Assembly: GCF_006346395.1 (NCBI RefSeq)
Contig: NZ_VDMS01000002.1
Span: 496,001 to 560,000 of the forward strand
DNA: 64,000 nucleotides
Origin: Nocardioides plantarum
GTDB taxonomy: Bacteria > Actinomycetota > Actinomycetes > Propionibacteriales > Nocardioidaceae
Reading direction: 5' to 3'
Shown here piece by piece: positions 25,914 to 37,600 of the stretch. The first letter of the stretch is position 1. Every line of letters begins with the position of its first letter. The translations under genes and the position numbers were made by a program. The notes beneath the pieces are model-generated. The model ran no database searches, was not told the DNA's origin, and worked only from the letters and a program-made list of their open reading frames with translations.

Positions 25914-27481
25914 TTCAGGAACTTGGAGAAGTCCTGCGGCAGCTCGAGGTTGGCGGCCGCGGTCTCGTAGTCGATGTCGGCGCCACCACCGAAGGGGTTG
26001 GCGGCCGTCGCGGCCGCCTTCTCCTTGGCGGCCGCCGCCTCCTGCGCGGCCTTGGCCGGGTTGCCGGACTTCTTGGCGCCCTTGCCCTTCTTGGCCTGCT
26101 GCTTGGTCTTGCCGCGCTTGCCGCCGCCGGCGGCACCGGGCATCCCGGGCATGCCCGGCATCCCGGGCATGCCGCCGCCGCGGGCCATCTGCATCATCAT
26201 CTTGCGCGCCTCGAAGAAGCGGTCGACGAGCTGGTTGATGTCGGAGACCTGGCGCCCGGACCCCTTGGCGATGCGGGCCCGGCGCGAGCCGTCGATCATC
26301 TTCGGGTTGGCCCGCTCGGCCGGCGTCATCGAGTGGATGATGCCCTGGATCCGGTCGATCTCGCGCTCGTCGAAGTTCTCCAGCTGCTCGCGCATCTGGC
26401 CCATCCCGGGCAGCATCCCGAGGATCTTCGACATCGAGCCGAGCTTGCGGACCTGCTGCATCTGCGACAGGAAGTCGTCGAGGGTGAACTCCCCGCCCTG
26501 GCCGCTCAGCTTGGCGGCGGCCTTCATGGCCTCTTCCTGGTCGAAGGCCTTCTCGGCCTGCTCGATCAGGGTGAGCATGTCGCCCATGTCGAGGATGCGC
26601 GAGGCCATCCGGTCGGGGTAGAAGACGTCGAAGTCGGTCGTCTTCTCGCCCGACGACGCGAACATCACGGGCCGTCCGGTGACCTTGCGGATCGACAGGG
26701 CCGCGCCGCCGCGGGCGTCACCATCGAGCTTGGTCAGCACCACGCCGTCGTAGCCGACGCCGTCGAGGAAGGCCTGGGCCGTGACGACAGCGTCCTGACC
26801 GATCATCGCGTCGACGACGAACAGGACCTCGTCGGGCTGGACGGCGTCACGGATGTCGGAGGCCTGCTGCATCAGCTCGGTGTCGACACCCAGACGGCCC
26901 GCGGTGTCGACGATGACGATGTCGTGCAGCCGCCGCTTGGCCTCCTCGATCGAGGCGCGGGCGACCGCGACCGGGTCCCCGACGCCGTTGCCGGGCTCGG
27001 GTGCGAAGACGGGGACGCCGACCCGCTCGCCGTTGACCTGCAGCTGCTTGACGGCGTTGGGGCGCTGCAGGTCGCAGGCCACGAGCAGCGGGGTCTTGCC
27101 CTGCTCCTTGAGCCACAGCGCGAGCTTGCCGGCGAGCGTGGTCTTGCCGGCTCCCTGGAGGCCGGCGAGCATGATGACGGTCGGGCCGGACTTGGCGAAG
27201 CGCAGCCGCCGGGTCTCGCCGCCGAGGATCTCGACGAGCTCCTCGTGGACGATCTTGATGATCTGCTGGGCGGGGTTGAGCGCCTGGCTCACCTCGTCGG
27301 CGCGGGCCCGCTCCTTGACGGCCGCCACGAAGTCCTTGACGACGGGCAGGGCGACGTCGGCCTCGAGCAGCGCGATGCGGATCTCGCGCGCGGTGGCGTC
27401 GATGTCGGCCTCGGAGAGCCGTCCCTTGCCGCGCAGGCTCTTGAACGTGTCGGCGAGTCGATCGGAGAGTGTGGCGAACAC
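25910..27481 (-). CDS. ffh: Signal recognition particle protein Ffh
   Basis: A 523-residue GTPase that recognises signal sequences at the ribosome and works with SRP RNA and FtsY. The NG domain shows GLQGAGKTTLAGKLA, DTAGRLGVD, VLTKLDGDARGG and FASSGEKTTDFDVF. The M domain has methionine-rich segments from about residue 325. The C-terminal tail contains a low-complexity MPGMPG repeat followed by a Lys/Ala stretch. The start is a GTG at 27481. Normal length is about 450, so the tail adds some 60 residues. Confidence 0.96.
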   Translation of the reverse strand: MFATLSDRLADTFKSLRGKGRLSEADIDATAREIRIALLEADVALPVVKDFVAAVKERARADEVSQALNPAQQIIKIVHEELVEILGGETRRLRFAKSGPTVIMLAGLQGAGKTTLAGKLALWLKEQGKTPLLVACDLQRPNAVKQLQVNGERVGVPVFAPEPGNGVGDPVAVARASIEEAKRRLHDIVIVDTAGRLGVDTELMQQASDIRDAVQPDEVLFVVDAMIGQDAVVTAQAFLDGVGYDGVVLTKLDGDARGGAALSIRKVTGRPVMFASSGEKTTDFDVFYPDRMASRILDMGDMLTLIEQAEKAFDQEEAMKAAAKLSGQGGEFTLDDFLSQMQQVRKLGSMSKILGMLPGMGQMREQLENFDEREIDRIQGIIHSMTPAERANPKMIDGSRRARIAKGSGRQVSDINQLVDRFFEARKMMMQMARGGGMPGMPGMPGMPGAAGGGKRGKTKQQAKKGKGAKKSGNPAKAAQEAAAAKEKAAATAANPFGGGADIDYETAAANLELPQDFSKFLK

Positions 27482-27540
27482 AGGGGTCCCGTCAGGTCAG
27501 GTCAGGTCGAAGCGGTGGATCGCGCCCAGCCTAACCGCGC

Positions 27541-27849
27541 GTGGCGTACCGTCAGGGGGTGGTCGTCCTCATCACCGTCGTTGCCGTGCTCGTCTCGGCC
27601 GGCCTCGCCATCTGGTTCGGCAACCACAGCCTGCGTTCGCAGGACGGGTCCAGCTCCGCGGGCGTGGGCAACGCCTTCGGCGGGTTCGACGTCTTCGACC
27701 CGGGTCGGGCCCGGATGCAGGAGGACCTCGACTCCAAGGAGACCGAGGGCTCGCAGTTCCCCGCCGACGACGGTGACGAGCGCGCCGTGCGCGTCGACCT
27801 GCGCGCCAACACCGTCCGCATCCGCAAGCCGACCGACCCGCCCGCCTGA
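27541..27849 (+). CDS. Small membrane-anchored protein, hypothetical
   Basis: A 102-residue protein with one N-terminal helix (VVVLITVVAVLVSAGLAIWF), then an external or cytoplasmic acidic region containing VGNAFGGFDVFDPGRARMQEDLDSKE. The start is uncertain: GTG 27541, or GTG 27559 which lies directly behind AGGGGG. It is divergent from ffh. The domain after the helix is unknown, but its hydrophilic, Asp-rich composition fits a single-pass protein. Confidence 0.65.
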   Translation: MAYRQGVVVLITVVAVLVSAGLAIWFGNHSLRSQDGSSSAGVGNAFGGFDVFDPGRARMQEDLDSKETEGSQFPADDGDERAVRVDLRANTVRIRKPTDPPA

Positions 27850-27872
27850 CCCGCCCGCCTGAGTCCGTCGGC

Positions 27873-30140
27873 TCAGGACGACGTCAGCGCCGCGCGTACG
27901 GCGTGCGCGGCCTCGGCGGCCCGGGTCTCCGACAGCGCGCCGGCCGACGGCTCCTGGAGGTAGAACACGTCGACCGCCTGGGGTCCCAGGGTGTCGACGT
28001 GGGCGGAGCGGACGGCGACGTCGAGGCTCGCCAGCGCCGCACACACGAGGTAGACGACACCCGGCCGGTCGGCGGCGCGGACCTCCAGCACGGTCGCCTG
28101 CTCGCTCGCCTCGGCGCGTACGACGACGCTCGGCGCCAGGCCGGTGGCCGGGTCGGACCCGGACGCAGAACCCGACGCGGGTGCGGACGCGGCCGAGGCG
28201 AAGCGGGTGCCGGGGTCGAGGCGACCGCCGACGATGGCGTCGTACTTGGTGCGCAGGATGGCCGCGTCGACCTCGTCGGAGGCGACCTCCCACACCGAGA
28301 CGCCGTGGTCGCCCTGGGCCCAGACGCGGGCGGCGCGGATGGGGACGCGCTGCAGGGCGAACATGGCAGCGAAGTCGGCGAGCAGCCCGACCCGGTCGTG
28401 GGCGATCGTGGTGACCCGGCTCCCGTCGGCGAGGTGCTCGACCTCGATGGCGACGGCGTCGGGTCGCAGGTCGGCGGGGACGAGCACGTCGTCGGTCGTG
28501 ATCGCCGGCAGCGCCACGCCGGTGTCGAGGGCGGCGTGGGCGCGGCGGGCGAGGTCGACGACGAGGCCCGCGCGCCACGAGGTCCAGGCCTTGGCCGAGG
28601 TCGCCTTCGCGTCGGCCTCGGTCAGGGCGCTGAGCAGCGACAGCGCCTCGGTCGTGCCGACCCGCGAGGTCACCAGCTCGATCGTGGCCGGGTCGTCGGG
28701 GTCGCGGGTGGTGGCCGTCTCGGCGAGCAGCAGGTGCCAGCGGACGAGCAGGCTGATCAGCTCGACCTCCTCGGCGTCGAAGCCCATCCGGGTCGCCACG
28801 GTCCGGGCGATCGGCTCACCGGCGACGCTGTGCTCGGTCAGTCCGCCCTTGCCGATGTCGTGCAGCAGCGCCGCGACCACGAGCACGTCGGGCCGGCCCA
28901 CCGACCGGATCAGCGAGGAGGCCTCGATGCAGGTCTCGACGACGTGGCGGTCGACGGTGAACCGGTGGATGACCGAGGCGTGCGGCAGCATCCGGACCCG
29001 CTCCCACTCGGGCAGCAGGCTGCCGAGGGCGCCGGTCTCCTCGAGCGTCTCCCAGACCTCGAGCAGGCCTCGCCCCGAGGCGAGCAGCCGCACCAGGAGC
29101 CGCCGCGCCTCCTCGGGCCACGGGTCGGGCAGCGGGGCGCCGTCGCGGGCCAGCCGCGCCGCGGTGGGAGGGGCCAGGGCCAGCCCGCGCTCGGCGGCGG
29201 CCGTCGCCGCCCGCAGCAGGAGCAGGGGGTCGTGGGCGGGATCGGCGTTGCGGTCGAGCACGACCTCACCCTGCGAGAGGGCGACCCCGGGCGCCAGCGG
29301 CTCGAGCATCGGCCGTCGGGGCTGCTTGGGCGACGACGGCCGGGTCAGCACGCCGTCGACGCGGCGCCAGGCGAGCCGGGTGAGGTGGGTGATCCGACGA
29401 CCCGCCTCGCGCACCAGCACCTGCGCGGCGCGCCCCTCGGGCTGGGTGTCCGGCAGGCCCAGTGCCGTCCCGATCTCGGCCCACATCTCCGGCGCCACCC
29501 GGTCGGTCGCCCGACCGGCGATGCCGTGCACGAGGTCGCGGACGTCGAGCAGCACCTGCCGGCTCCGCTCGAGGTCGGAGTGGGGTACGTCGACCAGCCA
29601 GGTCGCGACCAGGCCCCGCAGCGTGGTGGCGTCGCGCAGCCCGCCCTCGGCCTCCTTCAGGTCGGGCACCGAGAGGTGGGCCAGCTCGCCCATCAGCCGG
29701 TGGCGCGACTCCGACGCGGCGCGGATCTCGGGCAGCCGCTCGCGAGCACCCCGGCGCCAGTGGGCCAGCGTCGTCGTACGCAGGCGCAGGGTCAGGCCGG
29801 GGTCGCCGGCGACGTGGCGCACGTCGAGCAGCCCGGAGGCCACCCGGTGGTCGGCGTCGGCCGCCGCCAGCATCTCGGGCAGCGAGCGGACCGAGTGGTC
29901 GAGCCGGGCGCCGGAGTCCCAAAGGGGGTACCAGACCTGCTCGGCCAGCCCACCGAGCTCGACGCCCTCGTCGTGGACGAGGACCACGTCGAGGTCGGAG
30001 TAGGGGGCCAGCTCGGCGCGTCCGTAGCCACCGACGGCCACCATCGCGACCCCGGTGTCGGGCCCGCCGCACCCGGCGTACGCCGACGAGCAGAGCTCGT
30101 CGGCCTCGGTGGTGCGGGTCGCTCGCTCGGCGGCGGTCAC
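27873..30140 (-). CDS. glnD: [Protein-PII] uridylyltransferase GlnD
   Basis: A 755-residue nitrogen sensor that modifies and demodifies PII in response to glutamine. The nucleotidyltransferase domain has GGYGRAELAPYSDLDVV near residues 37-53. The HD hydrolase domain shows AALLHDIGKGGLTEHS near residue 430. Two ACT domains follow (around VTTIAHDRVGLLADFAAMF and VLEVRAADRPGVVYLVC). The GTG start at 30140 lies 48 bp after the stop of the first PII gene. The order amtB-PII-PII-glnD links transport, sensing and modification. In Streptomyces the enzyme acts as a PII adenylyltransferase, so the exact nucleotide added is uncertain. Confidence 0.94.
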   Translation of the reverse strand: MTAAERATRTTEADELCSSAYAGCGGPDTGVAMVAVGGYGRAELAPYSDLDVVLVHDEGVELGGLAEQVWYPLWDSGARLDHSVRSLPEMLAAADADHRVASGLLDVRHVAGDPGLTLRLRTTTLAHWRRGARERLPEIRAASESRHRLMGELAHLSVPDLKEAEGGLRDATTLRGLVATWLVDVPHSDLERSRQVLLDVRDLVHGIAGRATDRVAPEMWAEIGTALGLPDTQPEGRAAQVLVREAGRRITHLTRLAWRRVDGVLTRPSSPKQPRRPMLEPLAPGVALSQGEVVLDRNADPAHDPLLLLRAATAAAERGLALAPPTAARLARDGAPLPDPWPEEARRLLVRLLASGRGLLEVWETLEETGALGSLLPEWERVRMLPHASVIHRFTVDRHVVETCIEASSLIRSVGRPDVLVVAALLHDIGKGGLTEHSVAGEPIARTVATRMGFDAEEVELISLLVRWHLLLAETATTRDPDDPATIELVTSRVGTTEALSLLSALTEADAKATSAKAWTSWRAGLVVDLARRAHAALDTGVALPAITTDDVLVPADLRPDAVAIEVEHLADGSRVTTIAHDRVGLLADFAAMFALQRVPIRAARVWAQGDHGVSVWEVASDEVDAAILRTKYDAIVGGRLDPGTRFASAASAPASGSASGSDPATGLAPSVVVRAEASEQATVLEVRAADRPGVVYLVCAALASLDVAVRSAHVDTLGPQAVDVFYLQEPSAGALSETRAAEAAHAVRAALTSS

Positions 30141-30188
30141 TCCGGGTACGGCTCCTGTCGGTGGTCGGTCGGGTTCAGCGGCGGCCGG

Positions 30189-30572
<384 letters not shown>

Positions 30573-30578
30573 TCATGC

Positions 30579-30615
30579 CAGCGGCCCGGCGCTCCCCAGG
30601 AGTGCCGGGCCGCTG
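30579..30615. terminator. Hairpin between the two PII genes
   Basis: CAGCGGCCCGGC and GCCGGGCCGCTG are perfect 12-bp arms around a 13-nt loop. It sits 52 bp upstream of copy 1 and could end transcription from the amtB-PII copy 2 unit or act in the copy 1 leader. Confidence 0.5.
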
Positions 30616-30629
30616 TGAGACTCACGTCC

Positions 30630-30646
30630 GGGGCGCCGGGCGCCCC
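30630..30646. repeat. 17-bp dyad in the PII-PII spacer
   Basis: GGGGCGCC, one base, then GGCGCCCC: a perfect 8-bp inverted repeat between the other two dyads of the 186-bp spacer. It may be an operator or fortuitous GC symmetry. Confidence 0.4.
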
Positions 30647-30670
30647 GACCACCGAGCTGTCGACCACACG

Positions 30671-30708
30671 CGTCGATCGCCGGCGGCTCGAGCCGCCGGC
30701 GATCGACG
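30671..30708 (-). terminator. 38-bp perfect palindrome after PII copy 2
   Basis: The arms CGTCGATCGCCGGCGGCTC and GAGCCGCCGGCGATCGACG are exactly complementary with no loop. It begins 6 bp after the stop codon of PII copy 2, on the minus-strand transcript. A transcription terminator for the amtB-PII copy 2 unit is the simplest reading. Confidence 0.7.
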
Positions 30709-30713
30709 AAGTC

Positions 30714-32523
<1,810 letters not shown>

Positions 32524-32589
32524 GAGATCGGGGGTCGCTGAAGATCCTTCGGCGAGGCGCCGAGGTGGCCGGACGGCGTACGAGAGGTG

Positions 32590-33738
32590 TCAGCCGAGCA
32601 ACGCGTCGACGAACGCGCCGGCGTCGAACGGCGCCAGGTCGTCGGGGCCCTCGCCCAGGCCGACCAGCTTGACCGGGACGCCGAGCTCACGCTGCACGGC
32701 CACGACGATCCCGCCCTTGGCGGAGCCGTCGAGCTTGGTCAGCACGATGCCGGTGACGTCGACGACCTCGCTGAAGACGCGGGCCTGGATCAGGCCGTTC
32801 TGGCCGGTGGTCGCATCGAGCACGAGGAGGACCTCGGTGACCGGGGCCTGCTTCTCGATCACGCGCTTGACCTTGCCGAGCTCGTCCATCAGGCCCTGCT
32901 TGTTCTGCAGGCGGCCGGCGGTGTCGACGATGACGGTGTCGATGCTGGTCTCGACGCCGTGCTTGACGGCCTCGAAGGCCACGCTCGCGGGGTCGGTGCC
33001 CTCGGGGCCACGGATCACCTCGACGCCGACGCGCTCGCCCCAGGTGGCGAGCTGCTCGACGGCGGCGGCACGGAAGGTGTCGGCCGCGCCGAGCGTCACG
33101 GAGTGGTCCTCGGCGACCAGGATGCGGGCGATCTTGCCGACGGTGGTGGTCTTGCCGGCACCGTTGACGCCCACGACGAGCACGACGCCGGGCTTGCCGT
33201 CGGCGCCGGTGACCTGCAGGCGACGGTCCATCGTCGGGTCGACGAGCTTGATCAGCTCGTCGCGCAGCACGGCGCGCGGGTCGCCGGCCTCGGCGCCGTC
33301 GACGCGCAGGCGGGTGCGCAGGTTGTCGACGACCTGCTGGGTGGGGGCGACGCCGATGTCGGCGGTGAGGAGGAGGTCCTCGATGGACTCCCAGGTGTCC
33401 TCGTCGAGGCGGTCACGGCTCAGCAGGGCGAGCAGCCCGCGGCCGAACCCGCCCTGGGCGCCGGCCAGCCGCTCGCGCAGCCGGACCAGGCGCGAGCGGG
33501 TGCTCTCGGGTTTGTCGCGGACCGGCGCCTCGACGGGCGGCTCGACCAGGGGCGGCTCGACCAGCGGCGGCTCGAGGAGGTCCGGGTCGCCGGGCCGCGC
33601 GTCGGGCGGGGCGAGCACGTCGGTGCCGCCACGCGGGGGCACCGAGGGCGGCGTACGACGACCGCGCGAGGTGACCAGGCCGACGACCGCAGCGACGAAG
33701 AGCACGGCGATGCCGATGACGAGGTAGAGCCAATCCAT
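32590..33738 (-). CDS. ftsY: Signal recognition particle receptor FtsY
   Basis: A 382-residue SRP receptor. One N-terminal helix (WLYLVIGIAVLFVAAVVGLV) anchors it, followed by a proline-rich linker whose PPLVE units come from a 15-bp tandem repeat. The NG domain begins about residue 85: GVNGAGKTTTVGKIARI, DTAGRLQNKQGLMDEL, VLTKLDGSAKGG and LVGLGEGPDDLAPFDAGAF. ATG 33738 starts the helix; another ATG lies 4 codons upstream at 33750. Confidence 0.95.
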   Translation of the reverse strand: MDWLYLVIGIAVLFVAAVVGLVTSRGRRTPPSVPPRGGTDVLAPPDARPGDPDLLEPPLVEPPLVEPPVEAPVRDKPESTRSRLVRLRERLAGAQGGFGRGLLALLSRDRLDEDTWESIEDLLLTADIGVAPTQQVVDNLRTRLRVDGAEAGDPRAVLRDELIKLVDPTMDRRLQVTGADGKPGVVLVVGVNGAGKTTTVGKIARILVAEDHSVTLGAADTFRAAAVEQLATWGERVGVEVIRGPEGTDPASVAFEAVKHGVETSIDTVIVDTAGRLQNKQGLMDELGKVKRVIEKQAPVTEVLLVLDATTGQNGLIQARVFSEVVDVTGIVLTKLDGSAKGGIVVAVQRELGVPVKLVGLGEGPDDLAPFDAGAFVDALLG

Positions 33739-33767
33739 GTCGCTATCCAACCAGTCGGACCCGAGGG

Positions 33768-34028
33768 TCAGCGGCGCGAGGGCTCCGCCTCGTGGAGCGA
33801 CCCGTCGAGCGCCCCGTCGAGCGCCCCGTCGAGCGGCTGCTCGAGCTGGTCGCCCCGGTCGAGGTCGCCGTCCTCGACGACCGGGACGGCCCCGGCCGCC
33901 CGCTCGAGCGCGTCGCCGAGCCAGGGCGCACCGGGCACGGGGGCGCCGCGGTGCGGGTAGGCGGCGTACGCCAGCGCCAGCACGGCGACGACGACGATCA
34001 CGGACATGAAGATCAGGACAGCAGGCAC
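33768..34028 (-). CDS. Small single-pass membrane protein, hypothetical
   Basis: An 86-residue protein with one helix (VLIFMSVIVVVAVLALAYAA) and a hydrophilic tail. GTG 34028 is chosen, with GGAGGA about 13 bp upstream; GTG 34040 would leave almost no spacing. The tail contains PLDGALDGALDGSL, encoded by four imperfect 12-bp repeats. No family is recognised. It lies between ftsY and two stem-loops. Confidence 0.6.
   Translation of the reverse strand: MPAVLIFMSVIVVVAVLALAYAAYPHRGAPVPGAPWLGDALERAAGAVPVVEDGDLDRGDQLEQPLDGALDGALDGSLHEAEPSRR
33792..33836. repeat. 12-bp tandem repeat in the small membrane-protein gene
   Basis: About four copies of GTCGAGCGCCCC run head to tail in frame and encode the LDGA repeat of the protein tail on the minus strand. 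Confidence 0.75.
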
Positions 34029-34103
34029 GAGAACGGGCACTCCTCCGAGTCGGGTACGACGAGCACCCACCGTGTCACACCAGTCCCACCAGCCCCACAC
34101 CGC

Positions 34104-34137
34104 CGCTGACCCGTCGCCCATGGGCGACGGGTCAGCG
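34104..34137. terminator. 34-bp perfect palindrome, dispersed family
   Basis: CGCTGACCCGTCG and CGACGGGTCAGCG arms enclose CCCATGGG. The outer 13-bp arms are identical to those of 19595-19628. It is downstream of the thioesterase gene on the minus strand, a probable terminator. Confidence 0.65.
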
Positions 34138-34150
34138 TGAGATCCGCGTC

Positions 34151-34176
34151 GACCCGTCGCCCGTGGGCGACGGGTC
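34151..34176. terminator. 26-bp hairpin overlapping the thioesterase stop codon
   Basis: GACCCGTCGCCC, GT, GGGCGACGGGTC forms a hairpin with 12-bp arms that runs into the stop codon of the thioesterase gene. It is a near-copy of the palindrome 14 bp to its left, which makes a tandem stem-loop pair. Confidence 0.6.
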
Positions 34177-34669
34177 AGCGTAGGAGGGGGAGGACGGCGG
34201 CGCGGACGAGGTCGGGGAGCGGGGTGACCGTGCGCGCTCCCCCGCCGTGGCCGCCACCGCCACCGCTGTCGCTGTCCCCGTCGCCGTGGCGAGCGACGTC
34301 CGTGGCCTCGGTGTAGACGTGGACGAACCGGCCTTCTGCGCTCGCCTCGTCGCCGGGACCCTGGAAGAGGCCGACGCGGTAGATCACCGAGGAGGTGCCG
34401 ACCTTGTCGACGACCAGGCCCATCTCGACGTCGCCGGGGTAGCCGATCTCGGCGAAGTAGCGGCACGACACCTCCGCCACCACGCCGACGGCCGGCAGCC
34501 GCCGGATGTCGGTGCCGGTGGCCTCGGCGAGGTGGGCGTTGACCGCGGTGTCGATGAGGTCGAAGTAGCGGGCGTTGTTCATGTGGCCGTAGACGTCGTC
34601 GTCGGACCAGCGCGTGGTGGCCGTGCGCCAGGCGACGTAGTCGGCCCGGACCGGTCGGGGCGCGCTCAT
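34175..34669 (-). CDS. Acyl-CoA thioesterase-like hot-dog protein
   Basis: A 164-residue cytoplasmic protein of the 4HBT hot-dog fold. TTRWSDDDVYGHMNNARYFDLID carries the usual Asp and the D-x-x-G-H-x-N-N motif. The middle VAEVSCRYFAEIGYPGDVEMG and FVHVYTEATDVAR are hot-dog strands. A Gly/His-rich loop (SGGGGGHGGG) is unusual. It overlaps smc by 4 bp at its start. The substrate is unknown. Confidence 0.85.
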   Translation of the reverse strand: MSAPRPVRADYVAWRTATTRWSDDDVYGHMNNARYFDLIDTAVNAHLAEATGTDIRRLPAVGVVAEVSCRYFAEIGYPGDVEMGLVVDKVGTSSVIYRVGLFQGPGDEASAEGRFVHVYTEATDVARHGDGDSDSGGGGGHGGGARTVTPLPDLVRAAVLPLLR

Positions 34670-37600
34670 CGGACCGGCTCGGTCTCGCGCAGCCGCTGGC
34701 TGATGACCGTGGAGACGCCGTCGCCGCGCATCGTGACGCCGTAGAGGGCGTCACCGACCTCCATGGTGCGCTTCTGGTGGGTGATCACGAGCAGCTGCGA
34801 GCTCTCGCGCAGCTCCTCGTAGATCTGCAGGAGCCGCCCCAGGTTGGTGTCGTCGAGCGCCGCCTCGACCTCGTCGAGGATGTAGAACGGCGAGGGCCGT
34901 GCCTTGAACAGCGCGACGAGGAACGCCACTGCCACCAGGGACCGCTCGCCGCCGGAGAGCAGCGAGAGCCGCTTGACCTTCTTGCCCGGCGGGCGCGCCT
35001 CGACCTCGATGCCGGTGGTGAGCATGTTGTCGGGGTCGGTGAGCACGAGCCGCCCCTCGCCGCCGGGGAAGAGCCGGGAGAAGGTGGCGTCGAAGGCCCT
35101 CTCGACGTCGGCGTAGGCCTCGGTGAAGACCTGCTCGACGCGGGAGTCGACCTCCTTGACTATGTCGAGGAGGTCCTTGCGGGTCGACTTGAGGTCCTCG
35201 AGCTGCTCGGTGAGGAACTTGTGCCGCTCCTCCATCGCCGAGAACTCCTCGAGCGCCAGCGGGTTGACCTTGCCGAGGTCGCGGAGCTCGCGCTCGGCGA
35301 CCCGCAGCCGCTTCTGCTGGACCTCGCGGTCGTACGGCGTCGGCTCGGGGACCTCGCCCCCCTCGGGCACCCCGGCCAGCGTGGAGGCCGGGGGCGGCAC
35401 GAGCTGGTCGGGGCCGAACTCGGCCACCAGCGCCTCGACGTCGAGGCCGAGCTCGTCGAGCACCCGCTCCTCCAGCTGCTCGATGCGCATCCGTTGCTGG
35501 GCCCGCGCCATCTCGTCGCGGTGGACGGAGTTGACCAGCTCGTCGTGCTGGGTGGCGAGGTCGCGCAGCACGGCGCGCACGTCGAGCAGCGACCGCTCGC
35601 GACCGCTGCGGGCCTGCTCGACCTCCTGGCGGGCCTGCGTGGCCTCGTGGATGGCGACCTCGAGCCGCGCCAGGGCGTATGACGCCGCGACGGCGACCGC
35701 CTCGGCGACGACGCCCTCGCGCAGCAGTCGCTCGCGTCGCTCGGCGGCCTTGGCGCGGGCGTCGCGCTCCTGGCGTGCCTGGCGCAGCAGCCCGTCGACG
35801 CGCCCGTGGATGGCCCGGGCCCGCTCCTCGGCGGTGCGCAGCGCGAGCCGCGCGTCCATCTCGCCCTGGCGGGCGGCCTTCGCGGCCTCGGCCAGACGCT
35901 CGCGGTCGCCGGTGTCGGGCTCGGCGCCGGCGTCGAGGCCGTCGGCCCCGGCCTGCTCGGCGGCCTCGAGCCGCGCCTCGAGCTCGGCCAGCCCGGCGAG
36001 GTCCTGGTCGCGCGCGGCCTCGGCCTTCTCGATCGCCTGGGTCAGCCGCTGCGCCTCGCCCTTGGCCGAGCGGGCCTGGGAGCCGTACTGACCGAGCTCC
36101 TCGGCGACGGCTGCGAGCGTGGCGTCGGACTCGTGGAGCCGGGCGAGGGCGACGTCGACGCGCTTGCGGGCGTCGAGCCGCTCGGCCTCGAGACGGCTCA
36201 GGTCGAACCCGAGCCGCTCCCCCGCGGCGGTGGCGGCGAGCAGCGCCTCGGCGGCCTCGTCGACCGCGCCCTGGATCTCGATCAAGCTCTGCTGCGCGTG
36301 GGAGCCGCCGGCCGCCGCATGGGCGCTGAGCAGGTCGCCGTCGCGGGTGACCGCGACGACGTCGGGGCGGTCGGCGACGAGGCCGGCGGCAGCGTCGAGG
36401 TCGTCGACGACCGCGGTGCGCTCGAGGAGCCGGAAGAGGGAGGGACGCAGCCGGTCGGGGCACTCGAGCAGGTCGACGGCGTACGTCGCGTGGTCGGGCA
36501 GGGCCGGCCAGCCGGACCGGTCGGGCTCGGGGGTGCCGGGGGCCGCGGCGAGCAGCAGGCCCGCACGCCCCAGGTCGCCGTGCTTGAGGTGGGCGAGCGC
36601 GGCAACGGCCGCGGCGGCGTCGGCGACGGCGATCGCGTCGGCGGCCGAGCCGAGCGCGGCGGCGACGGCAGCCTCGTAGCCCGAGCGCACGCCGAGCAGG
36701 GCCGCGACCGAGCCCATCAGACCGGCCACGGCGCCGTCGTCGGAGGCGGCCAGCAGGGCGCCGGCGCCGTCCTTGCGGGCCAGCCCCATCTCGAGGGCGT
36801 CCTTGCGGGCGGCCAGCGTGGACCGGTCGCGGTCGGCCTGCAGCGCCTCGGCGCGGGTCGTGGCCAGCTGCTCCTCGAGGTCGTCGAGCAGCGCGACGGC
36901 CGCCTCGTGCTCGGCGTCGAGGCCCTCCTCGCCGGCGTCGAGGCCGGCGACCCGGGTCTCGAGGGCGGTGAAGTCACGCTGGGCGCGCTCGGCGCGGGCC
37001 ACGGCCTCCTCGCGGGCCAGGCCGAGCCGGCCGAGCTCGTCGGCGGCGGCGGTGGAGCGGGACCGCAGGGCGTTGACCTGGCCGTGCAGCCGGGCCAGGC
37101 CCTCGCGCCGGTCGGCGGCGGCCCGCTGGAGGGCCGCGATGCGCCGGTCCTCCTCGGCGGCCGCGTCCTCGGCGGCCCGACGCGCCTTGACGGCGTCCTC
37201 CATCGCGGTGCGTCCGGCCTCGACCTCGGCGGCGATCTTGGCCTCCTGCACGCGGATTCGCTCGGCCTCGGCCTCGATGGCGTCGGGGTCCTTGCCGCGG
37301 TCGGCGGTGGACTCGCTGACCCCCGCGGCGTTGCGGATGCGCTCGGCGGCGAGGCCCTGGGTGCCACGCAGGCGCTCGCGCAGACCGCTGAGCGCGTACT
37401 GCGTCTCCTGGGCTCGGCTGAGCGCCGGGAGGTCCTCGCGCAGGGCCGCCTCGATCTCGCTCTCCTGCTGACGGGCCGTGGCCAGCTGCTGCTCGACCTC
37501 GGCCCGGCGCTCGACGAGGATCGTCTCGTCGGCCATCTCCTGCTCGAGCGCGGTGCGGGCGGTGACCAGGTCGTCGGCGACCAGACGGGCCCGCGCGTCG